Part shown: positions 35,185 through 43,186 of the stretch, one piece after another
How positions within the stretch are numbered: the first letter of the stretch is position 1
Layout: each line of letters begins with the position of its first letter
Assembly: GCF_029277445.1 (NCBI RefSeq)
Contig: NZ_CP119566.1
Location: 634,501-698,500 of the forward strand
Direction: 5' to 3'
Length of the DNA: 64,000 nucleotides
Source of the DNA: Pararhizobium qamdonense
GTDB lineage: Bacteria > Pseudomonadota > Alphaproteobacteria > Rhizobiales > Rhizobiaceae
The notes under the pieces: generated by a model
The model's database searches: none
What the model saw: only the letters and a program-made list of their open reading frames with translations
Told to the model about the DNA's origin: nothing
Translations under genes and position numbers: made by a program

Positions 35185-36450
35185 GTGGCATCCGATTTCA
35201 GTGCGCCCAAACTCTCCCGCCCCAAAACCTCGACGGTCATCCGGCGGATCAGCTATGAGGCGGGGCAGAACCTGCGGCTGATCACCGTTGGCGTGGCAGT
35301 CTTCATCATCCTGCTTCTGGGGGCGTCCTTCTGGGTGTCCAAGAAGGGGCAGGAGGCGGACGAGGCCGTGGCGCATACGGTCCACAATGAGCGGCTGATC
35401 TCGGTCGTGCAGTCCCAGCTCCAGGATGCGGAAATTGGCCAGCGCGGCTATCTCCTGACCGGCGATCCCTTCTATCTCGAGCCCTATGACAAGGCCCTCA
35501 GCGGGCTGGGCGCCAGCGTGGAAAGCCTTGCGGTCGGCGTTTCCGACAATCGCCGCCAGGATGGCAATGTTGCCGTGCTGCGCTCGCTTGCGGCGCAGAA
35601 ATTGTCGGAACTGCGCCAGACCGTCGAGCGCCGGCGTGCCGGCGATGAAGCCGCAGCCGTTGCCGTGTTGCGCAACGGGCAGGGCAAGGTGCTGATGGAC
35701 GGGGTGCGCGACGTTTTGGAGCGCATGCGCGTGGAAGAGGAAAGCCTGATGACAGTGCGGGCCAACCAGGCGCGCCGCGCCGGGTTCGTGCTGGAGATGA
35801 TGGTCATCGGGCTGGCGCTTCTGACGGCGCTTCTGGGCGTGATCGCAGTGCGGGCCTCGCTGCGGCGTGCGCGCTCGGCGGAGGCGTCCCGCGACGAGCT
35901 GTTGCAGCATCTCGACCGCAAGCTCCTGGCCATCATGGCCGCCGATATCGTCGGCTATAGCCGGATGATGGAGGGCGACGAAACCCAGACGCTGTCGCGG
36001 CTCAAAGACGTGCGCGACCGCATCGATCCGATCATTGCCAGCCATAGCGGCAGCATCGTCACCACGGCCGGCGACAGCGTGCTGGTCGCCTTTGCCAGCG
36101 CACTGTCGGCGATCGATTGTGCGGTGGAGATACAAGGGGCAATGGCGGCCGACAATGAGGAACTGCCGGAGGCCGATCATCTGATGTTCCGCATCGGCAT
36201 CAATGTCGGCGATGTCATCGTGCAGGATGGCGATGTCTTCGGCGATACGGTCAATGTGGCGGCCAGGCTGGAACCGATGGCCGATCCCGGCGGCATCTGC
36301 ATTTCACGCGCGGTGCGCGATCATATCCGCAAGCAGAGGCACCTGACGTTCGACGATCTGGGCTTTCTGAAGGTGAAGAATATCGCTCATCCGGTCAGCG
36401 CATTTAAGGTGCGGTTCGATCCGGCGGTGCAGTTGGAAGCGTTGGGTTGA
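35185..36450 (+). CDS. CHASE3-domain class III adenylate/guanylate cyclase
   Basis: Membrane-bound nucleotide cyclase of 421 residues with a GTG start at 35185. A first transmembrane segment (about 31-52) is followed by a periplasmic CHASE3 sensor (about 60-195, with QLQDAEIGQRGYLLTGDPFYLEPYD), a second transmembrane segment (about 208-228) and a class III cyclase domain (about 248-400). The metal aspartates are in MAADIVGYSRMM and TTAGDSVLVAF; RIGINVGDVI and GDTVNVAARLEPMA complete the core. It likely makes cAMP in response to an unknown periplasmic signal. Rhizobia hold many such cyclases. Confidence 0.9.
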   Translation: MASDFSAPKLSRPKTSTVIRRISYEAGQNLRLITVGVAVFIILLLGASFWVSKKGQEADEAVAHTVHNERLISVVQSQLQDAEIGQRGYLLTGDPFYLEPYDKALSGLGASVESLAVGVSDNRRQDGNVAVLRSLAAQKLSELRQTVERRRAGDEAAAVAVLRNGQGKVLMDGVRDVLERMRVEEESLMTVRANQARRAGFVLEMMVIGLALLTALLGVIAVRASLRRARSAEASRDELLQHLDRKLLAIMAADIVGYSRMMEGDETQTLSRLKDVRDRIDPIIASHSGSIVTTAGDSVLVAFASALSAIDCAVEIQGAMAADNEELPEADHLMFRIGINVGDVIVQDGDVFGDTVNVAARLEPMADPGGICISRAVRDHIRKQRHLTFDDLGFLKVKNIAHPVSAFKVRFDPAVQLEALG

Positions 36451-36490
36451 GACAAAGTTGTTCCGGCCGCCCCGCCGGAAATTGGGGAGG

Positions 36491-36624
36491 CCCACCCCCC
36501 TCTGTCACTTCGTGACATCTCCCCCGCAAGGGGGGAGATTGTTCTTTTTCCCTTTTGGCGACAGAGCTAGCGATTAATCTCCCCCCTTGAGGGGGAGATG
36601 TCGGCGTCGCCGACAGAGGGGGGT
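36491..36624. repeat. Palindromic repeat, family B (double unit)
   Basis: ACCCCCCTCTGTCACTTCGT, TCTCCCCCGCAAGGGGGGAG, then AATCTCCCCCCTTGAGGGGG and TGTCGGCGTCGCCGACAGAG. Near-identical to 20599-20705. Confidence 0.88.
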
Positions 36625-36668
36625 AAGCCGATCCCGATCTCAAATTCAACGGCCGCGCGATCAGCCGC

Positions 36669-37700
36669 TTACTGCAGCGTCCGCGGCTGCAGCTGGGCCG
36701 GCTGTTCGACGGCGACATTGGCGCCCGTGCCGGCGGCCTGGGCGTCAAGGCCCGTGGCAACGACGGAAACGCGGAATACGCCGTCCAGGCTCTTGTCGAA
36801 GATGGCGCCGACGACGATATCGGCATCCTCGTAGACTTCCTCGCGGATGCGGGTGGCGGCCTCATCGACTTCGAACAGCGTCATGTCGGAGCCACCGGAG
36901 ATCGAGATCAAGACGCCCTTGGCGCCCTTCATCGATACTTCGCTCAAGAGCGGATTGGCGATTGCCGCTTCGGCGGCCTTGGAGGCGCGGCTTTCGCCGC
37001 TCGCTTCGCCCGTGCCCATCATGGCGCGGCCCATGCCCTTCATCACCGATTTGACGTCGGCGAAGTCGAGGTTGATCAGGCCTTCCTTGACGATCAGGTC
37101 GGTGATGCAGCCGACGCCGGAATAGAGCACCCGGTCGGCAATGACGAAGGCATCGGCAAAGGTGGTCTTGGCGTCAGCGATGCGGAAGAGGTTCTGGTTG
37201 GGAATGACGATGACGGTATCGGCAGCTTCGCGCAGCCGCTCAATGCCCTCCTCGGCCGATTGCATGCGGCGCTTGCCCTCGAAGCTGAACGGCTTGGTGA
37301 CGACGGCCACCGTGAGAATACCGGCATTGCGCGCGGCCTGCGCGATCACGGGGGCTGCGCCCGTGCCGGTGCCGCCGCCCATGCCGGCGGTGACGAAGCA
37401 CATATGCGTGCCGCCGAGATGATCCATGATCTCGTCAATCGATTCTTCGGCTGCCGCGCGGCCGACTTCCGGCAGCGAGCCGGCGCCGAGACCCTCGGTC
37501 ACCTGCGCGCCGAGCTGGATCAGCCGGGTCGCCTTCGACATGGTCAGCGCCTGCGCATCGGTGTTTGCAGCGACGAATTCGGCGCCCTGCAGGCCCTCGG
37601 TAATCATGTTGTTGATGGCATTGCCGCCGCCGCCGCCGACACCGATGACTGTGATCTTCGGCCTCATTTCCGAAATCACGGGTTTCTTGATCTCTGTCAT
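36669..37700 (-). CDS. ftsZ2: FtsZ2, second tubulin-like protein lacking the C-terminal tail
   Basis: GTPase of 343 residues. The N-terminus [20 protein letters not shown] and the tubulin signature [15 protein letters not shown] (near 107-121) are intact, as are [14 protein letters not shown] and the T7-like [11 protein letters not shown]. The chain ends soon after the GTPase/T7 fold ([13 protein letters not shown]). It lacks the long linker and the C-terminal peptide that bind FtsA and other partners in the main rhizobial FtsZ (about 590 residues). The start at 37700 has AGGAGA 7-12 bases upstream; longer starts are not conserved. This matches the FtsZ2 described in S. meliloti. Confidence 0.92.
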   Translation of the reverse strand: MTEIKKPVISEMRPKITVIGVGGGGGNAINNMITEGLQGAEFVAANTDAQALTMSKATRLIQLGAQVTEGLGAGSLPEVGRAAAEESIDEIMDHLGGTHMCFVTAGMGGGTGTGAAPVIAQAARNAGILTVAVVTKPFSFEGKRRMQSAEEGIERLREAADTVIVIPNQNLFRIADAKTTFADAFVIADRVLYSGVGCITDLIVKEGLINLDFADVKSVMKGMGRAMMGTGEASGESRASKAAEAAIANPLLSEVSMKGAKGVLISISGGSDMTLFEVDEAATRIREEVYEDADIVVGAIFDKSLDGVFRVSVVATGLDAQAAGTGANVAVEQPAQLQPRTLQ

Positions 37701-37890
37701 CTTGTCTCCTTGGACGTAAGCGCGGCCCCGGCAAATGGAAGCGCGTTCCGGGGGCTGCATCGAATGCGAAGCGGAGCGGGCGCGAATCAGGCTGCCGCAG
37801 GTTATGCTGGCAAAAAGGCAGAGAGACGGCGCTGGTGCAAGAGTCACAGCTAAAATTGCTGTGCCGGCGAAGTTTCTGGGGGGTATCTGT

Positions 37891-38018
37891 CCCTTCTCCC
37901 CGGCGGGGAGAAGGTGGCCTGAAAGGCCGGATGAGGGGGACCGCAGGTGCGGAATGTGCCGGGCCGCCCCCTCATCGCCTCACTGCGTTCGGCACTTCTC
38001 CCCGCAGGGGAGAAGGGA
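37891..38018. repeat. RIME-like repeat, family A (double unit)
   Basis: CCCTTCTCCCCGGCGGGGAG, GGCCTGAAAGGCCGGATGAG, then CCCCCTCATCGCCTCACTGC and CACTTCTCCCCGCAGGGGAG between ftsZ2 and the TraB/GumN gene. Confidence 0.9.
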
Positions 38019-38032
38019 AAAGAGCGCAGGGC

Positions 38033-39136
38033 TTAGTTCGCAGCCGGCATGCTGGTGACGGTGAAGCCGTCTTTTCGCAACAGTTCGATGACGCCTTCGG
38101 TTCCGGGCAGATGCAGGGCGCCGACGGCCATGAAGGCGGCGCCTTGGTCGAGGATCGGTTTGGCGCGCATCGCCATGGTCTTGTTGCGGTCGGTGATGAT
38201 GCGCTGCTCGAAATCGGCATAGCCTGCGTCATCGCCAGAGGATTTTTCGTCCGAAACGGCTTTCATCATCGGCATGATCATGCCGGTATCGCCGGATAGA
38301 TAGAGTTCGGTCGTCGTTTCCATCACGTCGGTCACGGTGTCGCCGAGCGCCAAGGTTTCGATTAGCGCTTCCAGATGAAACTGCACCGGCAGCGCGTCCA
38401 TGGCCTGCAATTGCTCGACGAGGGTTTCCAGACCCTTCAGGCTTTTGCCTTGGCTTAAGGCATCCTGCGCCAGCTTCTTGTCGAGGAAGGCAGCGCCTGC
38501 GGCCTTGCGGCTCATTTCGCAGGCAGGCAGGGCAACGAAGCTGGCAATCATCCATGGCTTCATCTTGGCCACCAGCGTCAGCGGGATGCCGCGCGCCTTC
38601 AAGCCGGCCTCCAGTTTTTCCGTGTCTCCGGGTTTCAGGAAATCCTTGATCGTCTTGCCGTCGGCAAACATCGTCAGACCCGGCTGCATCATGATCGCCG
38701 CCGCTGCCTTGCGGTCATCGACGATCTCGTCGGATTCGACGATGACGGTTTTGGCCGTGTCGTAGGCCTGGCTGGCGCCTGCCGGCATGGCCAGAACGCG
38801 CGGATCGGTCACATGCATGGTGCCGAGCAGATAAGATGGCGCGATACCCGGCTTCTCGATCTTCCAGAACGTGCCCTTGCCGTTGGGAATGGCCGCCGCT
38901 TCTGTTTCCAGCGCCGCAAACCTGGCCGGATCAGAGACCTTCATTTCGGTAATCAGGTTCTTGCCGCCGCAGGAGGCATCCTCTGCCCGGGCTGGCGTGA
39001 TCGACAGGAGCGTGACGACGAGGCTGAGCGCAAACAAGACGTGCAGCGTGGCGATCAGCGCAAGGACGTTGTCGCCGAACCGGCCGGTCAATCGGTCTGC
39101 CAGGCTGCGTGCCGGTTTTACCCAGTGCTGAAACAT
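38033..39136 (-). CDS. TraB/GumN-family protein
   Basis: Protein of 367 residues with a hydrophobic N-terminal segment (about 25-50, ending ARA) that is either a signal peptide or an anchor. The two GxxH-type motifs of the family are present as YLLGTMHVTDPRVL (near 104) and FMAVGALHLPGTEGVIELL (near 340), with TVIVESDEI between. TraB/GumN proteins are proposed Tiki-like metalloproteases; activity here is untested. The promoter region (39190-39235) has repeated TTAAC motifs. Confidence 0.86.
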   Translation of the reverse strand: MFQHWVKPARSLADRLTGRFGDNVLALIATLHVLFALSLVVTLLSITPARAEDASCGGKNLITEMKVSDPARFAALETEAAAIPNGKGTFWKIEKPGIAPSYLLGTMHVTDPRVLAMPAGASQAYDTAKTVIVESDEIVDDRKAAAAIMMQPGLTMFADGKTIKDFLKPGDTEKLEAGLKARGIPLTLVAKMKPWMIASFVALPACEMSRKAAGAAFLDKKLAQDALSQGKSLKGLETLVEQLQAMDALPVQFHLEALIETLALGDTVTDVMETTTELYLSGDTGMIMPMMKAVSDEKSSGDDAGYADFEQRIITDRNKTMAMRAKPILDQGAAFMAVGALHLPGTEGVIELLRKDGFTVTSMPAAN

Positions 39137-39235
39137 CGTCGATCCCGTCTGCGAAATATCAATCCGGCGATTCTAGCTGGCCAGGCCTCACGGCCTGTTT
39201 AACAAAACTGGTTAATGATGGTTAACGGCCGAAAT

Positions 39236-40177
39236 TCAAGCGCGCGGATGGGCGCGGTCGTAGATTTCAAGCAGCCTTGCCGAATCGACGCCGGTATAGA
39301 CCTGCGTGGTCGAAAGGCTCGCATGGCCGAGAAGTTCCTGGATGGTTCTAAGGTCGCCGCCGCCGGCCAGAAGATGGGTGGCGAAGGAATGGCGCAGCGC
39401 ATGCGGCGTGGCCGTATCCGGCAGGCCGAGCGCGCCGCGCATCTTCTGCATTTCCCGCTGAATGATCCCCGCCTGCAGCTTGCCGCCCTTGGCGCCGCGA
39501 AAGAGCGGGCCTTCCGGGTTAAGATGATAGGGGCAGAGTTTTTCATAAGCGCGCACGGCATCGATCGCCGCCGATATCAACGGCACGACGCGGGTCTTGC
39601 CGCCCTTGCCATGAATGCGCAACGCGCTTGGTGTTCCCGCAAAATCGGCGGGGGTCAGATCCAGCGCTTCGGAAATGCGCAGGCCGCAGCCATAAAGCAG
39701 CGTCAGCACCGCCGCGTTGCGGGTGGCGATCCAGGGCTCCTCGGCAAGCTGTGCGTCGCTGGTGACGACCATCAGGGCATCGACCGATGTCAGCGGTTTC
39801 GGCAGCGATTTCGGCTGTTTGGGCGAGCGTACGGCGGAAGCGCCGGCGGCATTGGCGAGACCCTTCTTTTCCAGATAGCGCAAAAAGGAGCGTAAGCCCG
39901 CCAGCCCGCGGCCAAGCGTTCGGGCGCCGGCGCCGTCCCTGCGGCGGGATGCGAGGAAGCCACGCAGGTCGCCGGGGCGCAGCGCGCTGATATCGCTGAG
40001 CCTCGCCGGACCGCTGAGATGGCCGGTCAGGAAATGCAGGAATTGCCGTGTGTCGCGCTCATAGGCCTCGACTGTTTTGCCCGACAGGCGCCGCTCCTCG
40101 CCAAGGCCCGAGAGCCAGCGCTGGCGCTCGGCCATCAGTTCGGGATGACCTATGATCAGGAGTTCGTTCACAGCCAT
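39236..40177 (-). CDS. xerC: Tyrosine recombinase XerC
   Basis: Site-specific recombinase of 313 residues that resolves chromosome dimers at dif with XerD. The N-terminal SAM-like core-binding domain is at about 10-105 (LSGKTVEAYERDTRQFLHFL). The catalytic set is visible: R in YGCGLRISEALDL (near 166), K in GKGGKTRVVPL, H and R in HALRHSFATHLL (near 260), H in LLGHASLSTTQ and the nucleophile Y in VYTGVD (near 296). It lies 99 bases upstream of the TraB/GumN gene in the same direction. Confidence 0.95.
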   Translation of the reverse strand: MAVNELLIIGHPELMAERQRWLSGLGEERRLSGKTVEAYERDTRQFLHFLTGHLSGPARLSDISALRPGDLRGFLASRRRDGAGARTLGRGLAGLRSFLRYLEKKGLANAAGASAVRSPKQPKSLPKPLTSVDALMVVTSDAQLAEEPWIATRNAAVLTLLYGCGLRISEALDLTPADFAGTPSALRIHGKGGKTRVVPLISAAIDAVRAYEKLCPYHLNPEGPLFRGAKGGKLQAGIIQREMQKMRGALGLPDTATPHALRHSFATHLLAGGGDLRTIQELLGHASLSTTQVYTGVDSARLLEIYDRAHPRA

Positions 40178-40306
40178 GCTCCGCGCGTTCGAGATGGCAG
40201 ACTCTGCGCTCCCGCCGGTTATGTTTTTCCTAACGGCTCTTGGAATTTGTCATGCCTGGATCATATTCAACTGCGATAGCTCAAGCGCAGACGAGGCGGA
40301 AAAGCG

Positions 40307-41233
40307 ATGGCGCGACGGGATTCGGCAGGCGGGTTCACCCATTTCGCGGAGACTTTGGCGCTGGTGTCGCATGGCCAGCCCGGCCATATCGTCGATACGC
40401 TGATTGCCGAACGCGGACAGCGCATCGTCAAGCATCCGCTCTGGCCGGTGCTGCGGCCGTTTCTCTATACGGTGCTGAATTACCGCAAGGCGATCGAGTT
40501 TGCCGATGCCGTCGCCAATGCGCCGGGCTTTCAGGCCTTCGAGCATCTGAGCCGGACCCTGTCTCTGAATATCCGCGTGCGCAATGAAGAGCGCATTCCC
40601 GAAAAAGGTGGCTTCCTCCTGGTCAGCAACCATCCGACCGGCATTGCCGATGGCATCGCGGTGTTCGATCTGTTGAAAAGCCGCCGACCCGACATGATGT
40701 TCTTTGCCAATCGCGATGCGATCCGGGTCAATCCGCGCTTCGTCGAGATGGTTATCCCGGTCGAATGGCGCGAGGATTACAAAAGCAAGCTGAAGGCGCG
40801 CGAAACCCTGCAGATCACCAACCGGGCGATCTCGGAGGGCAAGGCGACGGTGCTGTTTCCCTCCGGCCGGATCGCCTATTGGGCGGATGGACGGCTCAAT
40901 GAGCGGCCCTGGAAAACCTCGGCTGTCGGCTTTGCCCGCAAATACAATCTGCCGATCCTGCCGGTGCATATGTCGGCGCGCAATTCCGGGCTGTTCTATT
41001 GGCTGGCGAAATGGTCGACGGAACTGCGCGACATGACGGTGTTTCACGAGCTCCTGAACAAGAAGGGCGACCTGTTCGATTTCACCATCGGCAACCTGAT
41101 TCCGCCGGAAGTGCTGGATGGCGATCCCATGGCGGTGACGCGGGCGTTGGAGCGGCATACCGTCGTCGATCTCGCCCTTGACGGCGATGCGCGGTTCTCC
41201 AACCCGGTTCCGTTGCCGGAGATGATCGGGTAA
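40307..41233 (+). CDS. Lysophospholipid acyltransferase-like protein (PlsC superfamily)
   Basis: Protein of 308 residues with PlsC-type motifs: SNHPTGIADG near 106-115 (an HX5D form of the catalytic His-Asp motif), FFANRDAIRVNPRFV and the FPSGRIAYW block near 185 (equivalent to FPEG). No strong transmembrane helix is seen, so it may be peripheral to the membrane. Likely acyl-CoA or acyl-ACP transfer to a lysolipid; the acceptor is unknown. The RecF-like ATPase gene follows after 9 bases and is probably co-transcribed. Confidence 0.85.
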   Translation: MARRDSAGGFTHFAETLALVSHGQPGHIVDTLIAERGQRIVKHPLWPVLRPFLYTVLNYRKAIEFADAVANAPGFQAFEHLSRTLSLNIRVRNEERIPEKGGFLLVSNHPTGIADGIAVFDLLKSRRPDMMFFANRDAIRVNPRFVEMVIPVEWREDYKSKLKARETLQITNRAISEGKATVLFPSGRIAYWADGRLNERPWKTSAVGFARKYNLPILPVHMSARNSGLFYWLAKWSTELRDMTVFHELLNKKGDLFDFTIGNLIPPEVLDGDPMAVTRALERHTVVDLALDGDARFSNPVPLPEMIG

Positions 41234-41242
41234 ATCTGCGTG

Positions 41243-42376
41243 ATGCAGATTCGCTCGATGTTCGCCGCCAATTACCGGTCGCTCAAATCCATTCGCATGG
41301 ATATGGCTGGCGTCAACCTGTTCATAGGCGAGAACGGCGTCGGCAAATCCAATCTCTACCGCGCCCTGCAGCTGATCCAGGCTGCCGTGCGCGGGCGGCT
41401 TGCCCATGAGATTGCCCGCGAAGGCGGCATGGCGTCTGCATTGTGGAGCGGCAAGCGCCGCAGCGGCGATCCCGTGCGCATCAAGCTCGAGGTCGAATTG
41501 CTCGATGAGGTCCAGGCGCTCAGTTTCCTTTACCGGGTGGAGGCCGGATTGCGGCCACCAAAAGCGGCTGCCGGTTTCGCGTTCGAACCGCAGGTGAAGG
41601 AGGAGGAACTGAGGGTTGATGCCGGCCGGCCGGTGACCGTGATGAAACGGGCGGGGCCGGGCATCTTCGTCCGCAACGCTGCAGGCCGGATGGAGGAATA
41701 TCCGGAGCAGGCGCTGACCTCGGAAACCGCAATCGCGCTGTTGGGGGATGCCGGGCATTATCCGGAGATCGGCACGTTCCGCCGCGCGATCGACGGTTGG
41801 CGTTTTTTCCATGGTTTCCGCACGGACCGCGATTCGCCGCTGCGCTCCCCCTGCCTTGCCGTTACCGCGCCGATGCTGGACGAAGACGGCTCCAATCTCG
41901 CTGCCGTCTTTGCAACGCTGTTTCATACCCGGCAGGATACGGTCGATCTCGACCGCGCCATTGCCGATGCCTTTGGCGGCGCCAGGCTTATCGTGCCGCA
42001 ACCGCAAGAATTTGCCGAATTTTCGCTGGTCTTTCCGGATTTCCCGCTGCGCCAGTTTTCGCCGCGCGAACTGTCGGATGGACAAATGCGGTTTCTGGCG
42101 CTTGCCGGGGCACTGCTCTCCTACCGCAAGCCCCGCTTCATCGCGCTCAACGAGCCGGAAACCAGCCTGCATCCGGACATGCTGCCGGCGCTTGCCGACA
42201 TGATCGCCCAAGCCTCCAGCGACAGCCAGATCTGGATCGTCACGCATTCGGAACTGCTGGCGGCCGAAATCCAAAAACGCTGCGGCGCCCGCCCGAAACG
42301 GGTCATCCGCAACGACGGCGCGACCTGGATCGAGGGCATGCGTCTGACGGGCGTGATCGATGAGGAGGAGGATTGA
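41243..42376 (+). CDS. AAA/ABC-type ATPase, RecF/SMC-like, without nuclease domain
   Basis: ATPase of 377 residues from ATG 41243 (a GTG at 41240 is the alternative). The Walker A is LFIGENGVGKSNLYRAL (near 27-43). The ABC signature region is SPRELSDGQMRFLALAGALLS (near 272-292), the Walker B is FIALNEPETSLHPDM (near 300-314) and the H-loop is VTHSELLAAEIQ. There is no TOPRIM or HNH domain, so it is not a typical OLD nuclease. Between the motifs lies a family-specific insert. The role is unknown; co-transcription with an acyltransferase is suggestive but unexplained. Confidence 0.88.
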   Translation: MQIRSMFAANYRSLKSIRMDMAGVNLFIGENGVGKSNLYRALQLIQAAVRGRLAHEIAREGGMASALWSGKRRSGDPVRIKLEVELLDEVQALSFLYRVEAGLRPPKAAAGFAFEPQVKEEELRVDAGRPVTVMKRAGPGIFVRNAAGRMEEYPEQALTSETAIALLGDAGHYPEIGTFRRAIDGWRFFHGFRTDRDSPLRSPCLAVTAPMLDEDGSNLAAVFATLFHTRQDTVDLDRAIADAFGGARLIVPQPQEFAEFSLVFPDFPLRQFSPRELSDGQMRFLALAGALLSYRKPRFIALNEPETSLHPDMLPALADMIAQASSDSQIWIVTHSELLAAEIQKRCGARPKRVIRNDGATWIEGMRLTGVIDEEED

Positions 42377-42381
42377 AAACA

Positions 42382-42412
42382 AAAAGCCCCGCGATCATCT
42401 CGCAGGGCTTGT
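42382..42412. terminator. Bidirectional terminator between the ATPase and aldolase genes
   Basis: AGCCCCGCGA and TCGCAGGGCT pair with one G-U wobble around a short loop, flanked by A-rich and T-rich tracts. It serves both convergent genes. Confidence 0.8.
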
Positions 42413-42436
42413 CTTTCATTCCATACCTGAAAAATA

Positions 42437-43090
42437 TCAGGCGATCTTCTGGCCGGTCTTGGCCCAGTCGGCCAGGAAGGTTTCGAGGCCCTTGTCGGTC
42501 AGCGGGTGCTTGACGAGGGCTTTCAAAGTGGCCGGCGGGGCGGTGATGACGTCGGCGCCGATGAGGGCGGCTTCCTTGACGTGGTTGACCGTGCGGATCG
42601 AGGCGGCGAGGATTTCGGTCTCGTAGCCATAATTGTCGAAGATCTGGCGGATTTCGCGGATCAGGTCCATGCCATCGACGGCGATGTCATCGAGGCGGCC
42701 GACGAAGGGCGAAACGAAGGTGGCGCCGGCCTTGGCGGCGAGCAGGGCCTGGTTGGCCGAGAAGCACAGGGTCACGTTGGTCAGGTGACCATCGGACGAG
42801 AGGTTCTTGCAGGCCTTGAGGCCATCGAGCGTCAGCGGCAGCTTGATGCAGATATTGTCGGCGATCTTGGAAATGACAGCCGCTTCCTTCATCATCTGCT
42901 CGTATTCGGTGGCCGCGACTTCTGCGGAAACCGGACCTTCGACGATGCTGCAGATTTCCTTGGTCACTTCGACGATGTTACGGCCGGATTTCAGGATCAG
43001 CGAAGGGTTGGTCGTGACGCCGTCGACGAGGCCCAGGTCATTCAACTCCCGGATTTCATTCACATCGGCTGTATCGACAAAAAACTTCAT
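42437..43090 (-). CDS. tal: Transaldolase / fructose-6-phosphate aldolase (small TalC/Fsa type)
   Basis: Protein of 217 residues, the short subfamily 3B. It begins [20 protein letters not shown]. The Schiff-base lysine is in [16 protein letters not shown] (near 85), and [20 protein letters not shown] follows. Family members are either transaldolases of the pentose phosphate pathway or fructose-6-phosphate aldolases; the two cannot be separated here with certainty. Single gene, divergent from priA over 96 bases. Confidence 0.93.
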   Translation of the reverse strand: MKFFVDTADVNEIRELNDLGLVDGVTTNPSLILKSGRNIVEVTKEICSIVEGPVSAEVAATEYEQMMKEAAVISKIADNICIKLPLTLDGLKACKNLSSDGHLTNVTLCFSANQALLAAKAGATFVSPFVGRLDDIAVDGMDLIREIRQIFDNYGYETEILAASIRTVNHVKEAALIGADVITAPPATLKALVKHPLTDKGLETFLADWAKTGQKIA

Positions 43091-43186
43091 GGAATTCTCC
43101 CTTTCGGCGCTCGGGCGGACGATGCGCGGGCTGCTCTGTTGTTTCGGGGTTTTCTTTAACGCAATCCGGAGGCAAGGTCACGGCCG

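Noticed and set aside
40250..42382. Open frame of about 710 codons antisense to the acyltransferase and ATPase genes
   Set aside because: Shadow of two genes with clear motifs; composition is typical of a reverse-frame artefact.
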